Positions 30,898-42,983 are shown, counted from the stretch's first letter. The stretch is DNA of 64,000 nucleotides from Cylindrotheca closterium (GCA_933822405.4 CAKOGP040001725.1:1-64000), one strand, 5' to 3'. Translations and numbers: made by a program. The notes: generated by a model from the sequence alone, not told the origin.

Positions 30898-31986
30898 ATT
30901 TTCAATCTCAACGGCGGAAGTTTCACAAATTTGCGTTGATGCCGATCCACGTCTGTCATATGTCCGTGTCCGCCCACTCCAAACTTCTTCTGTTGGACCT
31001 ACTGTACCTATACCGGCATGAAACTGATGGTTATATTACAGAGGCAAATGAATACAATTTCAAGTTAAATTTCAATATCAATATATATACGATCGAGTGA
31101 AATGCTACCCCACTACACTAGCTAGGTAAGAACTACAAGATACGACCACCCAGAAGATCTCGTGCTTTCCTATCCACTAACAAAACCGTTCGTGATAGGG
31201 TTGTAATATCCCAAATGGCAACAATAATCCATTGGCCCGTCTTATTTTTCATCGTTCACGATCATACATACCGGTACAGGTACTGCCATCTGACATTGGT
31301 ACATGGGTCATCCGTCTGCCATTTTCTCCGCTGGCCGTTTTCCGTGTGTCGTGTGTGTCGTGTGTGTACCGCTGGAAAACGGACGTATGACCGACCGTAA
31401 TCAACTGCCAACGAGACGCACTACTAACTAACCGTAATCGACTGGTCCTCCAATCAATCAATCGTATAGCTTTGGGGCTCGCTCCTTTTGGTGCCGCATC
31501 TTTCGTTTTTCGCAATTTCAGAAACGAAATGTCGAAGGTTTTCGCTACGCTCTAAAGGTCGCTCCAAATGTCAGTTGCGACGGAACAATTTATTAAGAGA
31601 TTGCAATCTGCAATCTCTAAATGACGTTCCCGGTGATCAAGATGCTATTTAAATGCCACAATACGTTGAAGATGTTTGAATTTTTGCCCTATTTCATCTG
31701 AATTAACAGATAGTTTGTGATCATAGTTAAGATTCCGAGTGCGTGGTGCCGTTTCTGCACCTTTTCTGCACCTTCTGCACCTTCAAAAAATGAAAAAAAG
31801 AGATGCCTTTGAAATACAAAACTACTCTAGACAACACGCGTTCCAAAATTCAACCTTGCCCAATTTTAATTTTGGACGTTCTAGCTATAGAGCAGCGTGA
31901 TACTGTAACCTATCCGCTCTTGTTGTACAAACGATAGTACAGTATAGTATTCACGGCAGAGCAGAATAATAATAATCATAATAACA
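30898..31986. other. Divergent promoter region before the receptor gene
   Basis: Lies between the minus-strand gene starting at 30897 and the plus-strand gene at 31987. It contains 'taccggtacaggtac' near 31268, 'gtgtgtcgtgtgtgt' near 31350, the inverted repeat AGAGATTGCA-ATC-TGCAATCTCT at 31596-31618, and three TTCTGCACCTT units at about 31750-31785. No coding sequence. Confidence 0.5.
31596..31618. repeat. Perfect 10-bp stem inverted repeat
   Basis: AGAGATTGCA and TGCAATCTCT flank a three-base loop (ATC). It sits about 370 bp upstream of the receptor start codon. It might be a dimeric-factor site; only the symmetry is seen. Confidence 0.6.
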
Positions 31987-34900
31987 ATGCAGTTCTCAGC
32001 CATTGACTTTACGGGAAATGTGTCTTCTGGCAATCTCTTGACCGCCAAAGACAAAACGAGAAGAGCAATAAGCCAAGAAACAGTCAAGGCCGATTTCCAT
32101 CGTCCTTCCATGCATTCCGGTAGTGCATCCACCTATCGGACGGCTTCCTTTTCCAGTGGCGGGAGTGGAAGCAGTGGTAATACTAGCGGTGGCGTGGTGG
32201 TAGGGAATGAAGAATTTCATCGATTGTTAAACGATCGAGATTCCCAATTGAAACGGGAAATGGATCGCCGAGCACGTGATCATCAAGAGGAAATTCGGTT
32301 GCTCAAAGAAGAGATTTCCTTGTTGAGAAATCAAGCACCTGCACCCATCACAGTACCCGCCGATATTGGAATAACAAGGGGAAACACCAAGCATAACAGC
32401 CATCATCATGCTCATAATAGTAATAATGGCCACCATGCAAATGCAGACAATAACAATCAAAGCCGGAGGTCCTTTGATAGTAGTGGTTCCGATGGAATGA
32501 TGAGCTCTGGACCATTGAACGATGTTATTCCAAATAAGCCAGGCTTGTATCGAGGCATATCCGGGGTGACAGAAGCGAGCAACGTGGGTGCTTCGTATCA
32601 TCCGCAGGGGAGGAAAATTCAGTTTGCGGATCATTTGCACCCGGTAATCTATGAACAAAACAATAACAGCCACAACAACAGCGATATGGAAAAGGGTAGT
32701 CTAACGATGAGGTCGAATGATAATGGCGCCGCCGATGATGATGATGATGAAGAAGAAGGTGTGGATTTGAATCTCTTGCCCGAAGACACCTTTAGTTATT
32801 TGGCATTCTCCAAGTGGCGTTCCACATCCATGTTTACTGCCCTTGCGGTGGTGGCCATCCAAGTCACTACTCTGTCGGTGTTGGCCTTGGACTTTGCATC
32901 CATTAAATACCCTGGCAATCGATTAGGAGTACCCGTCAGTGTGAATTCGCGAACGGCTACGATCCAAGTCATTGCGCTCTTTATCATTGTGATCAGTCAG
33001 GGCGATTTGCAGGATTCCCTAAACCTGTTGTTCATGGGGTACGACAAGGAAGAACTGGAAAAGAACTTGAATGCTAAAGTGACGTACCGGCGATGGTTGA
33101 TATCACTCTGTACACGGCTATTGGTTACTATTTTGGGTTTGTGCATCACATTTGTCATGATTGTGCGAGAGTCCGATGTGACTCAGCTACTTTTGGACTT
33201 TACATCGATTGAGTTCGTTACAAACATTGACAATATCTTCTTTTGGTTGACTGCATGGTACGAATGAATTATTGAGAGAAGAATGAATGCCTCACTAATG
33301 TGATTTTGTGGTGATTGTGCTAACATTGTTCTTCTTCTTCGTTCTAACTTAATATTATTGGACTATTGGATTATTTTGTAGGGGCTACCTTGGATTGAGT
33401 GCCCAACGTGACGCCACGGCTGTGATTCAAGCCAAGGCCCCCGTATTGGTGCAAGAAGAAGTGGAGGACGGCAAGAAGCCCTCTGCCGAAGCACCAGTCC
33501 GAGACTCGGTAGAGTTGAAACGAGTAACACGCAACCGACAACGTAAACGCATCAAGCAGTTGCATGTGAAGAAAAAGTCCAAAAAGATGATAAACCCCCA
33601 TGCGGCACTGGAAGGAGGGTTGGACCTGGAAACAGATCGAGATTTTGACATCCATTCCATCCACTCCTTTGCAACCTTTGCGTCGATGCGCGAAGAACTC
33701 AAGTTTGGAGAAGAACACCGCTGCATGTGCTACAGTCGTTTTCCTCGATTCGCGTTCCTAGCTGCCATTTACGTGACCATGCTGTCTGGATGGGCCATAA
33801 ATTATTATTGGCAGCGAACGGGCACCTTTGTTTGCGATACAGTCTTCGTGCAATTTAATGACATTTATCATCCTGGATTAGCCACCTTCAGTGGCCTCTT
33901 TGAAAAGAAATGTGGAGAAAACGGCTACTGCAAACGTGCGGCCTATGTGGAAGTTGGACATGGCAACTATTCTTCTACTGCTTCGTTCATCTTTTGCGAT
34001 GCGCTTTCGACGTGGGTCTTTGCGTTTGATGAAGGGGGTCGATTCAACTGTCAAAACTGGCTGATTCAATCGCCAAATCAAAACATTCTTTCGGAAGCTT
34101 CGTATAACATTTTGGAATCTGTCAAGGGTAACGAGCCGTGGACGATCAAATTGGGAGATAGAAGAGAATTGCCAATGCCGGAGTTCACCCTTACGTGTTA
34201 TGATTGCATGTACGATGATAGCTTCTGTGGCAGAGGAACTTGTGTGGTACGTATCATTATTTGGCATTACTACTGTGTATAGACAAATTGTACCTTACCT
34301 CGATTCTTTACAACAGAATAACCGATGCATTTGCGACGAGGGCTGGTATGGTTACCGCTGTGATTACTTCATGCCTTGCGGCGCCCTTGAGGTCAACCCC
34401 CTGCATAATCTTGGAGGATCCCGAACTTGGGCAGGTCAATACAAGCTACTAATGGCACCCGTCGAAGGAAATGAAACTGATGCGCCGCCCAAACTCCTAA
34501 CGAAGTACAATCGACCTACCTACATCGGCGGTGGTATCAAAAATGGCGTTGCAGTGCCTGTAGAAATCATTTTTTACAATGGAAGGCGGTGGGTCAATGT
34601 TGTACGAGACGCTCTTGTCACTGAAGAACAGGTACAGCATTTCTTGGTCGACTCGCATGGCTATTGGTCCGATTACAGAGTATCCTTCATCACTGGAGCT
34701 ATCGACATCAACACACCCGAAGATTCCACAGATCCGTCCCGAATTGATTGGCTTGAAGCGAACCCTCCCGAGACCGATCGTGGAAGAGTTCAAGGACCGA
34801 ATCTGCAAAACAACCAAATCGATCTGAGACTTCTCTGTTCCAGCTGTAACAACGAAACAAACCCTTGTTTCTACGGCGGCACCTGCATGGCTGGAGGTAA

Positions 34901-37264
34901 TTGCGTTTGCGAACAAGGAGAAAAAGACAAGGCGGGTACTCTGTGCCAGATCCCTCCAAGTGGCAATGGATTTTGCGATGTCACTTTCAACACTCCTCAG
35001 TTCAATTTTGATGGCGGCGACTGTGTAAGTGGTTTGCTTGAGCTATTTTCGTAATGAAAACTGGTTAATCTCTCATCTTCAGTTTGTTGGTCGACCTACA
35101 GTGTGAAGGGACGTGCGCGAGTACAGTCGAAAACGAGTGTGGAGTTGTTGAGCGAAGTACCAGTTTGGGCAACACGCTTGCTTACATTGGATTCCCAAAT
35201 TGTACTGATCCAGATGCAGTCAAGCAAATCTCGGGATCTCAAACACTATTCAATATCATGGAACGAGGGCAAGTTATCTGCGGAACATACAAGTCTGATT
35301 TCATGTCTGATTTCTTTGCAGCGCAGGTAAGTCAATTCTTCTCAATGTGGAAACCTATGCGGCTGAATAAACTTCTCACAACTAATTTGTGCTACAGTGT
35401 CAAGCAGTTGCGGCAGCAGTTCTTGGTGACAAAGATGCGTATTCCATCGATCTATGGGGTAGTGCAGTTGGGATAAACCGATTCCTTGCTATTAACGATG
35501 GAAAATACGACATCATCTTTGGCTCTGACTTTCTTGCGAATCGTGATGTTTATGAGGTACAGAAACAGACGATGCTAAGCACTGAATGTGGGTCATATGT
35601 ATTACATTGCGTTTCTAACAAACTGGTGGCATGACAATATTTCACAGAAAAAATCGAAATCGCCCTTTTCATACGCCGCCATGCCTTACTATTTTGCAGG
35701 TTTGACTTTTGCTGGCATTCCTCGATTTGTCGAATGTGCTGATAGCTATGATTTCATCTCTCCGGCATGTCAAGGTGTCAAGATTTGCGTCAGCCAACTG
35801 ACCTCTTGGTACGACGTGGTGGCAAACATTTTTCCTCCAGAAAACATCGTTGGAACAGAAGGTATTGCCTCATCAGTGCCCGCTCTCGGGAATGGACTCT
35901 GCAACGTGTTTGGAGCAACAAGATTTGAAGTTCTGGAAGAAAATGTTGTGCGCCTGGGATATGACTTGAGTGTCGGATTTGCTGTTGGCGAGCGCATGCA
36001 CTCGAAGAGTTTCGAGACGTGGATGACTCGATCGGCCGATCGGCAATGGACGAAAATGACTTCGTGGATCTTTGAAGCACTGGTTCAGGCTGAGGAATCC
36101 GGAATCACACAAGCAAGTGCAAGTATTATGGAGTCAACGATTGTATTCAATGATCCAAAATACAGCTTTGACGATATGTTTCGAAATGCCGTGGCGGCAA
36201 ATGGCAATTTTGGTGAGCTGTGGGACAAATCCATGCCCTTCTCCAGGCCTGCAATGAACACTGTATGCGACGGAACTAGTGGCCTGATTGTGGCGATGGA
36301 TTTCGGTGCATTTGGAGACCTCGGTGACCGACCAAGCCAAGGAGGACAGATCGAGCGAATCATTCAACGGGGTGCTTTGGTATGCTCCGTTTCCCCTGCA
36401 ACTGGCTTTGCCGAATTCAATGAACAAACAAACAGTTGGACAGGACTGGAGGTAGATATTTGCCGAGCGATTGCTGCCGCCATTTTCAACGGTCAGCCGA
36501 AGGTTGATTTCGTTACTGGGACTACTAGTGAGGTCTTTACTGCAGTGAAGGGCGGCAATATTGATCTTGCCGCCGGCAAGACTCGTACATTGGAACGAGA
36601 GATCAAACACTCCAGTAGTGGAGGCTTCGCATTCGACTTTTCACCACCATACTTTTATGACGGGATGATCTTTGCTGGTTACGAGCCATTTGGCCGATGT
36701 GCCGCAAACCTGATTTTCGATGGAACCTGTGAAGATACTCTCATTTGTGTTTCTGAAATCACAACGTGGTATGATGCACTTGTTGCACTTGGAGTCCCCG
36801 ACAAGAATATCCTTATGACCGAGTCGAACGCGGAAGGACTTCAGAAGCACCTGGCGAGCGAGTGCAACGCGTTGGTATACGAATCCAACAAGTTGAATCG
36901 AACATTGATGGAAATGGATGAGTATTTTGTCGGAACAAAAAGATACACTAAAGAACCCCTTAGTATGATGCATCGGTCTGATGATCAGCAGTTCTCAGAT
37001 TTGATTCGATGGATCATTTATGGCTTGTTCAATGCTGAAGAGAGAGGAATCACTTCCGAAACATCCATTCGGATGCCCACCACAAACTTGTTTGGAAGCG
37101 AGCTCACTGGAATGTGGCAGAACTCCGTTCGAGAAAGCGGAAGCTATGGCGATATATTTTCTCGCAACTTGGATGGACTCGTCGCTCGTGAGGGTTTGAA
37201 CTTGCTAAACAGGTTGGATGGACCTCAGCTTTGTGCCTCTCCTGGGACAGCCCCCTTCTTGTGA
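31987..37264 (+). CDS. Putative surface receptor: coiled coil, 5 TM, EGF, Notch-type LNR, two SBP domains
   Basis: Six exons: 31987-33257, 33382-34246, 34317-35024, 35102-35326, 35398-35556 and 35648-37264, all with GT-AG introns of 70-124 bp, giving 1614 aa. Residues 1-270 are disordered with a charged coiled coil (about 76-117). Membrane helices lie at about 279-303, 324-338, 371-393, 411-429 and 547-567. An odd number puts the C-terminal thousand residues outside the cell if the N-terminus is cytoplasmic. Outside are an EGF-like module spanning the exon 2/3 junction (CGRGTC, then CICDEGWYGYRC) and an LNR completed by splicing exon 3 to 4 (FNFDGGDCC). Two solute-binding-protein family 3 lobes pairs follow. 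SBP1 (about 995-1295) has ERGQVICGTY and FEALVQAEESGITQA. SBP2 (about 1308-1605) has QRGALVCSVSPATGFAEF, GLEVDICRAIAAAIF and IYGLFNAEERGIT. SBP1 and SBP2 resemble bacterial general amino-acid-binding proteins (AapJ type). No cytoplasmic kinase or channel pore was recognised. Role inferred: amino-acid or other ligand sensing at the surface. Confidence 0.88.
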
Positions 37265-37798
37265 TTTTCTCACGTTGTGTAACGGATTGTAGACCGATTT
37301 TGTAAATTTAGATATACTATTTGTTTATTCTACTACATTGTCTCCTAAATTCCCAGCTGCCAGTAAGGAATGATGGGGGAGTTGAAGTTACCAGCACAGT
37401 ACCGTACCCAGTTCGGCTACATGATTTCATTGCAGCTCTGCTATTGCGTGCGACCAGAATGCGGGAGCAAAATGTTTAGAAGCGAGAAAAAATACGCCGT
37501 TTACGATGCGTGCTGGGCTCTACAGATCGGAGCTTCATCAGCATTTCGATGTAATCTAGGTACAGTAGCTACTTGTAGTAGATCCCCTTCCACTCCACCA
37601 TCGTAGGCAGTCAAGGAATGCTATAGATAGTAGAGTCTCCAATGGGTAACTTCAAAATGTTGTATATGTAAATGCATTTTATATTATTCTAGTGAAAATT
37701 CCATGGGGCGGGAGTCAGTCGTCCCGCATTATTGTGCTTGCACCTAAATGCATAGACGCTGCTAACATATAACGTAGATACCGTCATCGTCTCTCTTT
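37265..37798. other. Convergent 3' spacer
   Basis: Between the stop of the receptor and the stop of the minus-strand gene at 37799. AT-rich, presumably 3' UTRs. The open frame at 37370-37606 has no recognisable content. Nothing further seen. Confidence 0.5.
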
Positions 37799-38434
37799 TT
37801 AACATTTGCAAGATCGGTCACCCTTGGTTGAAGCGTTCAAAATGGCTCGGTTGTCCGAAGCCCAGTCACGATATATACTGAAAGCAGCTAGTTGATCGCC
37901 AATTGCAGCACGAAGTGCCAATAGTGTACTTTCTGTCGAGTTGGACTGAGAAGCGGATGCAATTCGATAGCAATCGAACTCACGGAGTTCCAACTGATCA
38001 TCTTGCTCATTTAGGACGCTGTCGACGACTGCCCAAACACGCTTCTCTGATTGTACGCTTCCTTCTCTTGTCGAATTTTCCAAACCTCGTAGAGAAGAGT
38101 GCAGATGTTTTTTGTTCGGCTCTTTATTAAAACGTCTTACAAGGCGTTCCCTTTCGCATTCTATTCGATGTCGATCGTCAGGAGTGTAGAAGCATTCCCT
38201 CAGCTCTGAATTCGAGTAATCCCTTCGTGACAGCACGCTGACTACGGTTTTCATGTTGCGAGGAAAATGGACTTTTCTGCTAATGGTGTCCGAAAGCGCT
38301 GATGGCACTTGATGAGGAGTCTCTGCTGATATCATGGGGGGTTGCATGGGTGTTGCAACTGCTGTCGACATGGTCTCAGTTACAAAATCGGATGGAAAAT
38401 TATTGTGCGAAAATGTGGATGAATATTGTTTCAT
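37799..38434 (-). CDS. RGLE-family protein (member 3), short form
   Basis: 211 aa. After about 50 variable residues the family blocks appear: RKVHFPRNMKTVVSVLSRRD, YSNSELRECFYTPDDRHRIE, RLVRRF, LRGLENSTREGS and RVWAVVDSVLNEQDD. These give the clearest version of the FYT motif plus RGLE and the helix ending in NEQ. The tail REFDCYRIASASQ then ALRAAIGDQLAAF differs from members 1 and 2, which carry an Ala/Glu-rich helix there. The ATG at 38434 is used; ATG at 38371 (MSTAVATP) is an alternative. Soluble, no targeting sequence, function unknown. Confidence 0.75.
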   Translation of the reverse strand: MKQYSSTFSHNNFPSDFVTETMSTAVATPMQPPMISAETPHQVPSALSDTISRKVHFPRNMKTVVSVLSRRDYSNSELRECFYTPDDRHRIECERERLVRRFNKEPNKKHLHSSLRGLENSTREGSVQSEKRVWAVVDSVLNEQDDQLELREFDCYRIASASQSNSTESTLLALRAAIGDQLAAFSIYRDWASDNRAILNASTKGDRSCKC

Positions 38435-39106
38435 TTTCCTCTAGTGATAGTGGTTGCCAAAGAGCACTTTCTCAGCGCGGCGTTAAGTAGTCCTCTAGAT
38501 TGATGTCTTGAAGAACGAGAAGGGTACTTATCGACGCTCGGGATATTTCGACCTTTCTCGGCCGCCATGAGAAAATAGCACTTCCACCTACCGGTAGAAT
38601 GCATCAATTCCTCCATATTTTTTCTCGCGCGATAAACACTTAGCCTCACTGATAGGGTCGTCATAATAACAGGGTCGAGTTTGATGTTGAAATTGTGATA
38701 TTGGAAAAATTTCCACGTGTGTACTGTACCTATTATTGCTACCGCTCACAAGTGATCTGATCCTTGGTCTGATCAGAATATGACACATGACACGCCCTTC
38801 GAAGCGCGTTGTCAACATGAGTTCGACATTGACAGTGACAACACTACCGAAACCTTCAGTCGCCTTTGCTTGATTTCTGCGGGGGTCACCATATCTGCAG
38901 GAAAGATGAGCTTAGATGAGCACAACCATTAGAAATAAAACAAAACGTACCACAAACATATAGGACTAATACACGATACTTTGTTTCACATGAAGGGACA
39001 TGGCAATCCATTCCGACCACATACAACATGCACCAAGTAACGATGCTAAAAGATTTTGAATCGTTCAACATAGATTTGAACCCAAGAACTTGATCTAATT
39101 TTAGTC
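38435..39106. other. Upstream region of the RGLE gene and 3' region of the LIM gene
   Basis: No gene is recognised. A 'taccggtag' site lies near 38588. Short frames on both strands lack coding character. Confidence 0.45.
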
Positions 39107-40543
39107 TTACTCATCAATCAGGTCTATTGCCAGCACCGACTTTTGAAGGTCCAGCTGATCTTGTCCATGCTCCTTGACGATTGGTATGCGAATGCGAAGG
39201 GCATGGTGAAGCTCAAATCGCGACACCCGCATGCACCCAATCACATCCACATCTTCATTAGATTTTCGTGATATAGTACTGGTAGAATCTGCAAGCATAC
39301 CCTTTCCAAGTGGCTCCCCTACCAACTCAAAGGTATACAGATACCTAAGAGGTACCCATGGTCGCTTGGACGAGCCAGTGTTGGTATTCAAATTGATGGA
39401 ATACACCACTCGCAAGGTTCTGGTCCTTTTGGATTCGGCCACCATCGACTTAAAGTCTTCTAGCCGATTCTTCCATTCAAAGTACAAGGTGGTAATGGAC
39501 TCTTCACTACGAACGCGGAGAATCAGTTCGGTTGGAAGATACTTGACTGCCTGAATGAGTTCCAGCTTACGTTCTTGAACATCAACACTTGGCTTTCCAG
39601 TTTCCCAGCACTCATAGTGAAACTTCAAGGTCGGCCCCATCATTACCACCTTGTGTCCATCATATGATAGAAAATTGCCTCCGCAAATGGTGCAAGTCGG
39701 TACGTAATTGTGCATCATGACTTGCTCCAACTCGTCACCAATTTCATCCAACACACCATCTACGTCGCCAAACTCATTGTCGGTTGGCGCCACTCGTGTG
39801 CCAGCAATGGTGGAGAGGCGTTTCTCGGAGTATTCCGACTGAGAAGCCTGTTGACAAGGCTGGCATAAGAGAATGTGACGAAACGAACCCTCATCGGATT
39901 CATCAGGAATGCGTATGCAGACTTCTTGGCCGTGGTATCGCAGTTGTGAACTGCACAAGTAACACTTGAAACAGGTAGAATGAAACGTCCGGGTAGGAGA
40001 AAATGCTTTGGTGACACTATCAGTGGGGTATATTCGTTTCAGGCATCCATCACATGTTGGAAAATCCTGATTCGATAGTAAAGAATTGGGATTCCTCTTT
40101 AAGTGAAGCCTGTGGTCTTCCTTCTTTTCTTCTTCCGGAAAGGATCTAGTCGGAGAAGAGTGCTGGTGCAAGGCCCTTTTGACAGCTGTCTTGTGATGAA
40201 CATTAAAAAGAAGATCATTTTCGTCAGCGGTCGGAACGTAGCCACTATCACCATTTAAACAGGAGAATATTTTCCCGCCGACTCGCCCAATGGTTTCCCC
40301 AATAACGGTAGACGGTGATCGCATCGAATTGTTTGGGAAGGGCTGACTCAAGCGATATCGTTTCTCGGGCGTTTGCGCAATATAAGCTCTAGTCCGAGTA
40401 TGAGTAGTTTCGCCTGAAACGTTGCAAGTTACTTCAGTTACTGTGCTGGAGACTGTGCTATCTGTCGGTGCAATTTCCGGAGCTGAAGCTTCCCGTTGGG
40501 ATAGAGGCAAGGTACTTGTTGATGCAGATGCAGAATCGTCCAT
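39107..40543 (-). CDS. LIM zinc-finger protein
   Basis: 478 aa, single exon, ATG at 40543. The first 160 residues are Ser/Thr-rich and probably disordered. A LIM domain follows: C164-x2-C167, H188, C191, C194-x2-C197 and C227-x2-C230 (CDGCLKRIY, FHSTCFKCYLC, LLCQPC), which would bind two zinc ions. A second half-finger, C284-x2-C287 (CTICGGNF) with H309 and C312, suggests a diverged second LIM. The C-terminal 150 residues contain strands such as LRVVYSINLNTNTG and LRYLYTFELVGE, of unknown fold. LIM domains mediate protein contacts at the cytoskeleton or in the nucleus; the partner is not deducible. No membrane segment. Confidence 0.85.
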   Translation of the reverse strand: MDDSASASTSTLPLSQREASAPEIAPTDSTVSSTVTEVTCNVSGETTHTRTRAYIAQTPEKRYRLSQPFPNNSMRSPSTVIGETIGRVGGKIFSCLNGDSGYVPTADENDLLFNVHHKTAVKRALHQHSSPTRSFPEEEKKEDHRLHLKRNPNSLLSNQDFPTCDGCLKRIYPTDSVTKAFSPTRTFHSTCFKCYLCSSQLRYHGQEVCIRIPDESDEGSFRHILLCQPCQQASQSEYSEKRLSTIAGTRVAPTDNEFGDVDGVLDEIGDELEQVMMHNYVPTCTICGGNFLSYDGHKVVMMGPTLKFHYECWETGKPSVDVQERKLELIQAVKYLPTELILRVRSEESITTLYFEWKNRLEDFKSMVAESKRTRTLRVVYSINLNTNTGSSKRPWVPLRYLYTFELVGEPLGKGMLADSTSTISRKSNEDVDVIGCMRVSRFELHHALRIRIPIVKEHGQDQLDLQKSVLAIDLIDE

Positions 40544-40910
40544 CTCGTTTGGCTGCTTGGTGAAGTAAAGAGGGAGTCTAATACTTTACTTGGAGAGGAA
40601 GCTTATTTCCTGATGCGTTTTTTCTTTCAGGGCGCGGGATGCTACAGATTTTTGGCGCTCGCCGACTAGCACGAGTAAAAACTTTCTACATACGTGGTAG
40701 TACAAACGCTCTGGTGGCCGAATTTTCTCGCGCGGGACGGCCTCAACTGAAGACGCTTCCGATTATGCATTGGAGGAAGAATTTCAAATACAGTATGAGA
40801 GAGATGAGATGGGAGTGCCAACGACAAGAATGAATGCACTCATCATCAGTTTTGAAAGCTAAAGTAACTAGTTTATAATAGCACACTTTTGTTGTTATTA
40901 AATCAAAAAT
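40544..40910. other. Spacer between LIM gene and proline-rich protein gene
   Basis: Promoter side of the LIM gene and 3' UTR of the next minus-strand gene. No repeats or recognised motifs apart from AT-rich sequence near 40870-40905. Confidence 0.4.
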
Positions 40911-42983
40911 TTATTTACGAGCAGTACGCCTGTACTGACTTGTGGGGCTGAAACTACTTTCACGCAATCGCGTATCAGGAACCGAGGGAATTGAGGATGC
41001 ATTCCCCTTCGTCTTCCGGTCTTTGGGACTGCCGGGAAAGACCACATGCCGGAAGCTGTGCTGTAGCTTTTCTCGTAACAGCCTCACTGATTCTCGACGT
41101 TCGACAATCGACAAGTTACTTCCAGAAGACTTGGTAGCTCTCAATCGAGGACTCACACCAATGGCCGCGTTCATCTGGTCATTCAGACGTTCTAGATTCT
41201 TCCGATGGCGTTCTTTGACAGTTGGGGTGGTAAGAGCAGAATCGGAAGTGATCGTAGACAGCTTGGATAGTTCCCTCATGTTCACCATCGAAGGTCGTCC
41301 GTTGTTGCTGCTCCGGTTATCGGGAGTGTCAGGAGTACCCGGTGGCAGAGGCGGTGGCGGCGGAGGTTGGCTACGGGGGGTCCCATGCCGAGCAGGTGGT
41401 GGTGGAGGAATGTCCAACGAAACACCAGAAGCTCGGTTTCCTGGATGAAACGTAGGATTTTCAGGTGAAGATAGGGCATCCCTTCCTGAGCCTTCTGCCC
41501 CGTCCACTCTAAGTTTCTTGGTGCCCTTTGCAGTTCTTGGCGATGACATAATAGTACTGTCCCAACTTGATTCAAACGATCCTGTGGAGGAATGTTTCCT
41601 GAGATGTCTTGGGGTCACAGACTTTCTTCCTTCCATTGTAGGTGTTGACAGTGCCGAAACTTTGGATACTTTGGAACTGTATGATTGACTCCGTAGTATC
41701 GAATTTTTCTTGTTTTGTGATGGATGCGGTGGTGTTGAAGAGGGTGGTGGCGGTGGTGGAAGGGGCTGGTTTGGGATTCCATCGATTTCGCGCTGCACAT
41801 CAGGCTCGTGATTCCAAACTTCGTTCTGCCACGCATCCGCAGCCCGATTTCGTTTGCCTCCTCGTCTCGTGGCTCTATGGGAAGTTTGCCTACCTAGCCC
41901 TGAATGAAGTGTCAATCCGCTAACATTTCGTTGCATGTTGTGGTCCAATTCCAAAAGAAATGATGTGTGCTCGGAACCTGACCTGTATTCCAACACATCA
42001 GCGACGTTGCTTTTTCTTATTTCCTTTGCATCATTGCATGGAACAGCATGCTCATTTTCTTCGGCTACATAGTCATTTTCTTCGTCTACATAGTCATCAC
42101 CGTTGCCACGAATATAAACAAAGCCCCCGCCTCCAACACCACTCTTGCGATGGTCGTTCTCTTCATCTTCAGCAACTTGAACAAACAGGGAAGAGTTGGA
42201 AATCATTTCACTATGTGGCGCGAAGGGGTTTGACTTGAGACTTGGAGAGCTTTCCAAGGCGTTCCATCGCATATCAGGTCTCAATTCTGCCTTGTTTTGC
42301 TTCTCGTGCTGTGGAGATGTTGGCTCATCTCGTTCTGAAACGGAACTGTCTGAACTAGAAGAGTCGTCTGAACTGGAAGGTTCATCATCTAGTGACTCAC
42401 TGCCATGTCGCGCCTCGTCGAATTCTAGATCAAGGGAATCAAAGTCCGATGATAAGATGCTCTTGATTTCATCGTCACCATCTCGTGAATCGCCAGAATC
42501 GGTACTGGGTTGCAGACTTTCATCCTCTGAATCCATTTCACTGTCTGGTACTCCTTCTGAAAAACTGTCCAAATCTGAGGAATGATAGGTCGATGAAACC
42601 ATTGTGGTGGTGGTATGATTAGTAAACATGGATAGTCCTCCCCTATTAGAGGCTCCACGTCTGCTCGAAGTGGATCTGCGAGTTCCCGACCGAATGGATA
42701 CACTCGGTTCAGTAGAGAAGGCCGGGGTAAGTTGGGAAGCCTGAAGGGGGGCTATTGGACCGTCTTTGTCTCTGGTTAGATTGATACCCGCAAGTCCAAC
42801 AGCAGTGACCTTCACATCGTAGTCATCATCCTCAGCAATGCAATGAGCTTTCAATTCGGATGATGTACCAACTCGGCTCCCACTATCCACATCAACCTTG
42901 AGGTCGTCAAACTCTCCCCCAACACTACCAATCCATGGGGTACTTGATATCCGTTTAGATGCTACTTTCTTGGAAGCAAGCAT
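40911..42983 (-). CDS. Disordered Ser/Asp- and proline-rich protein
   Basis: 690 aa, one exon, ATG at 42983. Residues 1-330 are Ser/Asp/Glu-rich (DSEMDSEDESLQPSTDSGDS, DDEPSSSDDSSSSDSS). Pro runs lie at about 410-425 (PLPPPPPPSS) and 520-560 (IPPPPPARHG, PPPPPPLPPG), resembling the profilin- or SH3-binding FH1 tracts of formins and WASP-type proteins, but no FH2, WH2 or WH1 domain is present. The last 90 residues are basic, with a helix NLERLNDQMNAAIG and VERRESVRLLREKLQHSFRH. A cytoskeletal or signalling scaffold is possible. There is no known family by eye. Confidence 0.78.
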   Translation of the reverse strand: MLASKKVASKRISSTPWIGSVGGEFDDLKVDVDSGSRVGTSSELKAHCIAEDDDYDVKVTAVGLAGINLTRDKDGPIAPLQASQLTPAFSTEPSVSIRSGTRRSTSSRRGASNRGGLSMFTNHTTTTMVSSTYHSSDLDSFSEGVPDSEMDSEDESLQPSTDSGDSRDGDDEIKSILSSDFDSLDLEFDEARHGSESLDDEPSSSDDSSSSDSSVSERDEPTSPQHEKQNKAELRPDMRWNALESSPSLKSNPFAPHSEMISNSSLFVQVAEDEENDHRKSGVGGGGFVYIRGNGDDYVDEENDYVAEENEHAVPCNDAKEIRKSNVADVLEYRSGSEHTSFLLELDHNMQRNVSGLTLHSGLGRQTSHRATRRGGKRNRAADAWQNEVWNHEPDVQREIDGIPNQPLPPPPPPSSTPPHPSQNKKNSILRSQSYSSKVSKVSALSTPTMEGRKSVTPRHLRKHSSTGSFESSWDSTIMSSPRTAKGTKKLRVDGAEGSGRDALSSPENPTFHPGNRASGVSLDIPPPPPARHGTPRSQPPPPPPLPPGTPDTPDNRSSNNGRPSMVNMRELSKLSTITSDSALTTPTVKERHRKNLERLNDQMNAAIGVSPRLRATKSSGSNLSIVERRESVRLLREKLQHSFRHVVFPGSPKDRKTKGNASSIPSVPDTRLRESSFSPTSQYRRTARK

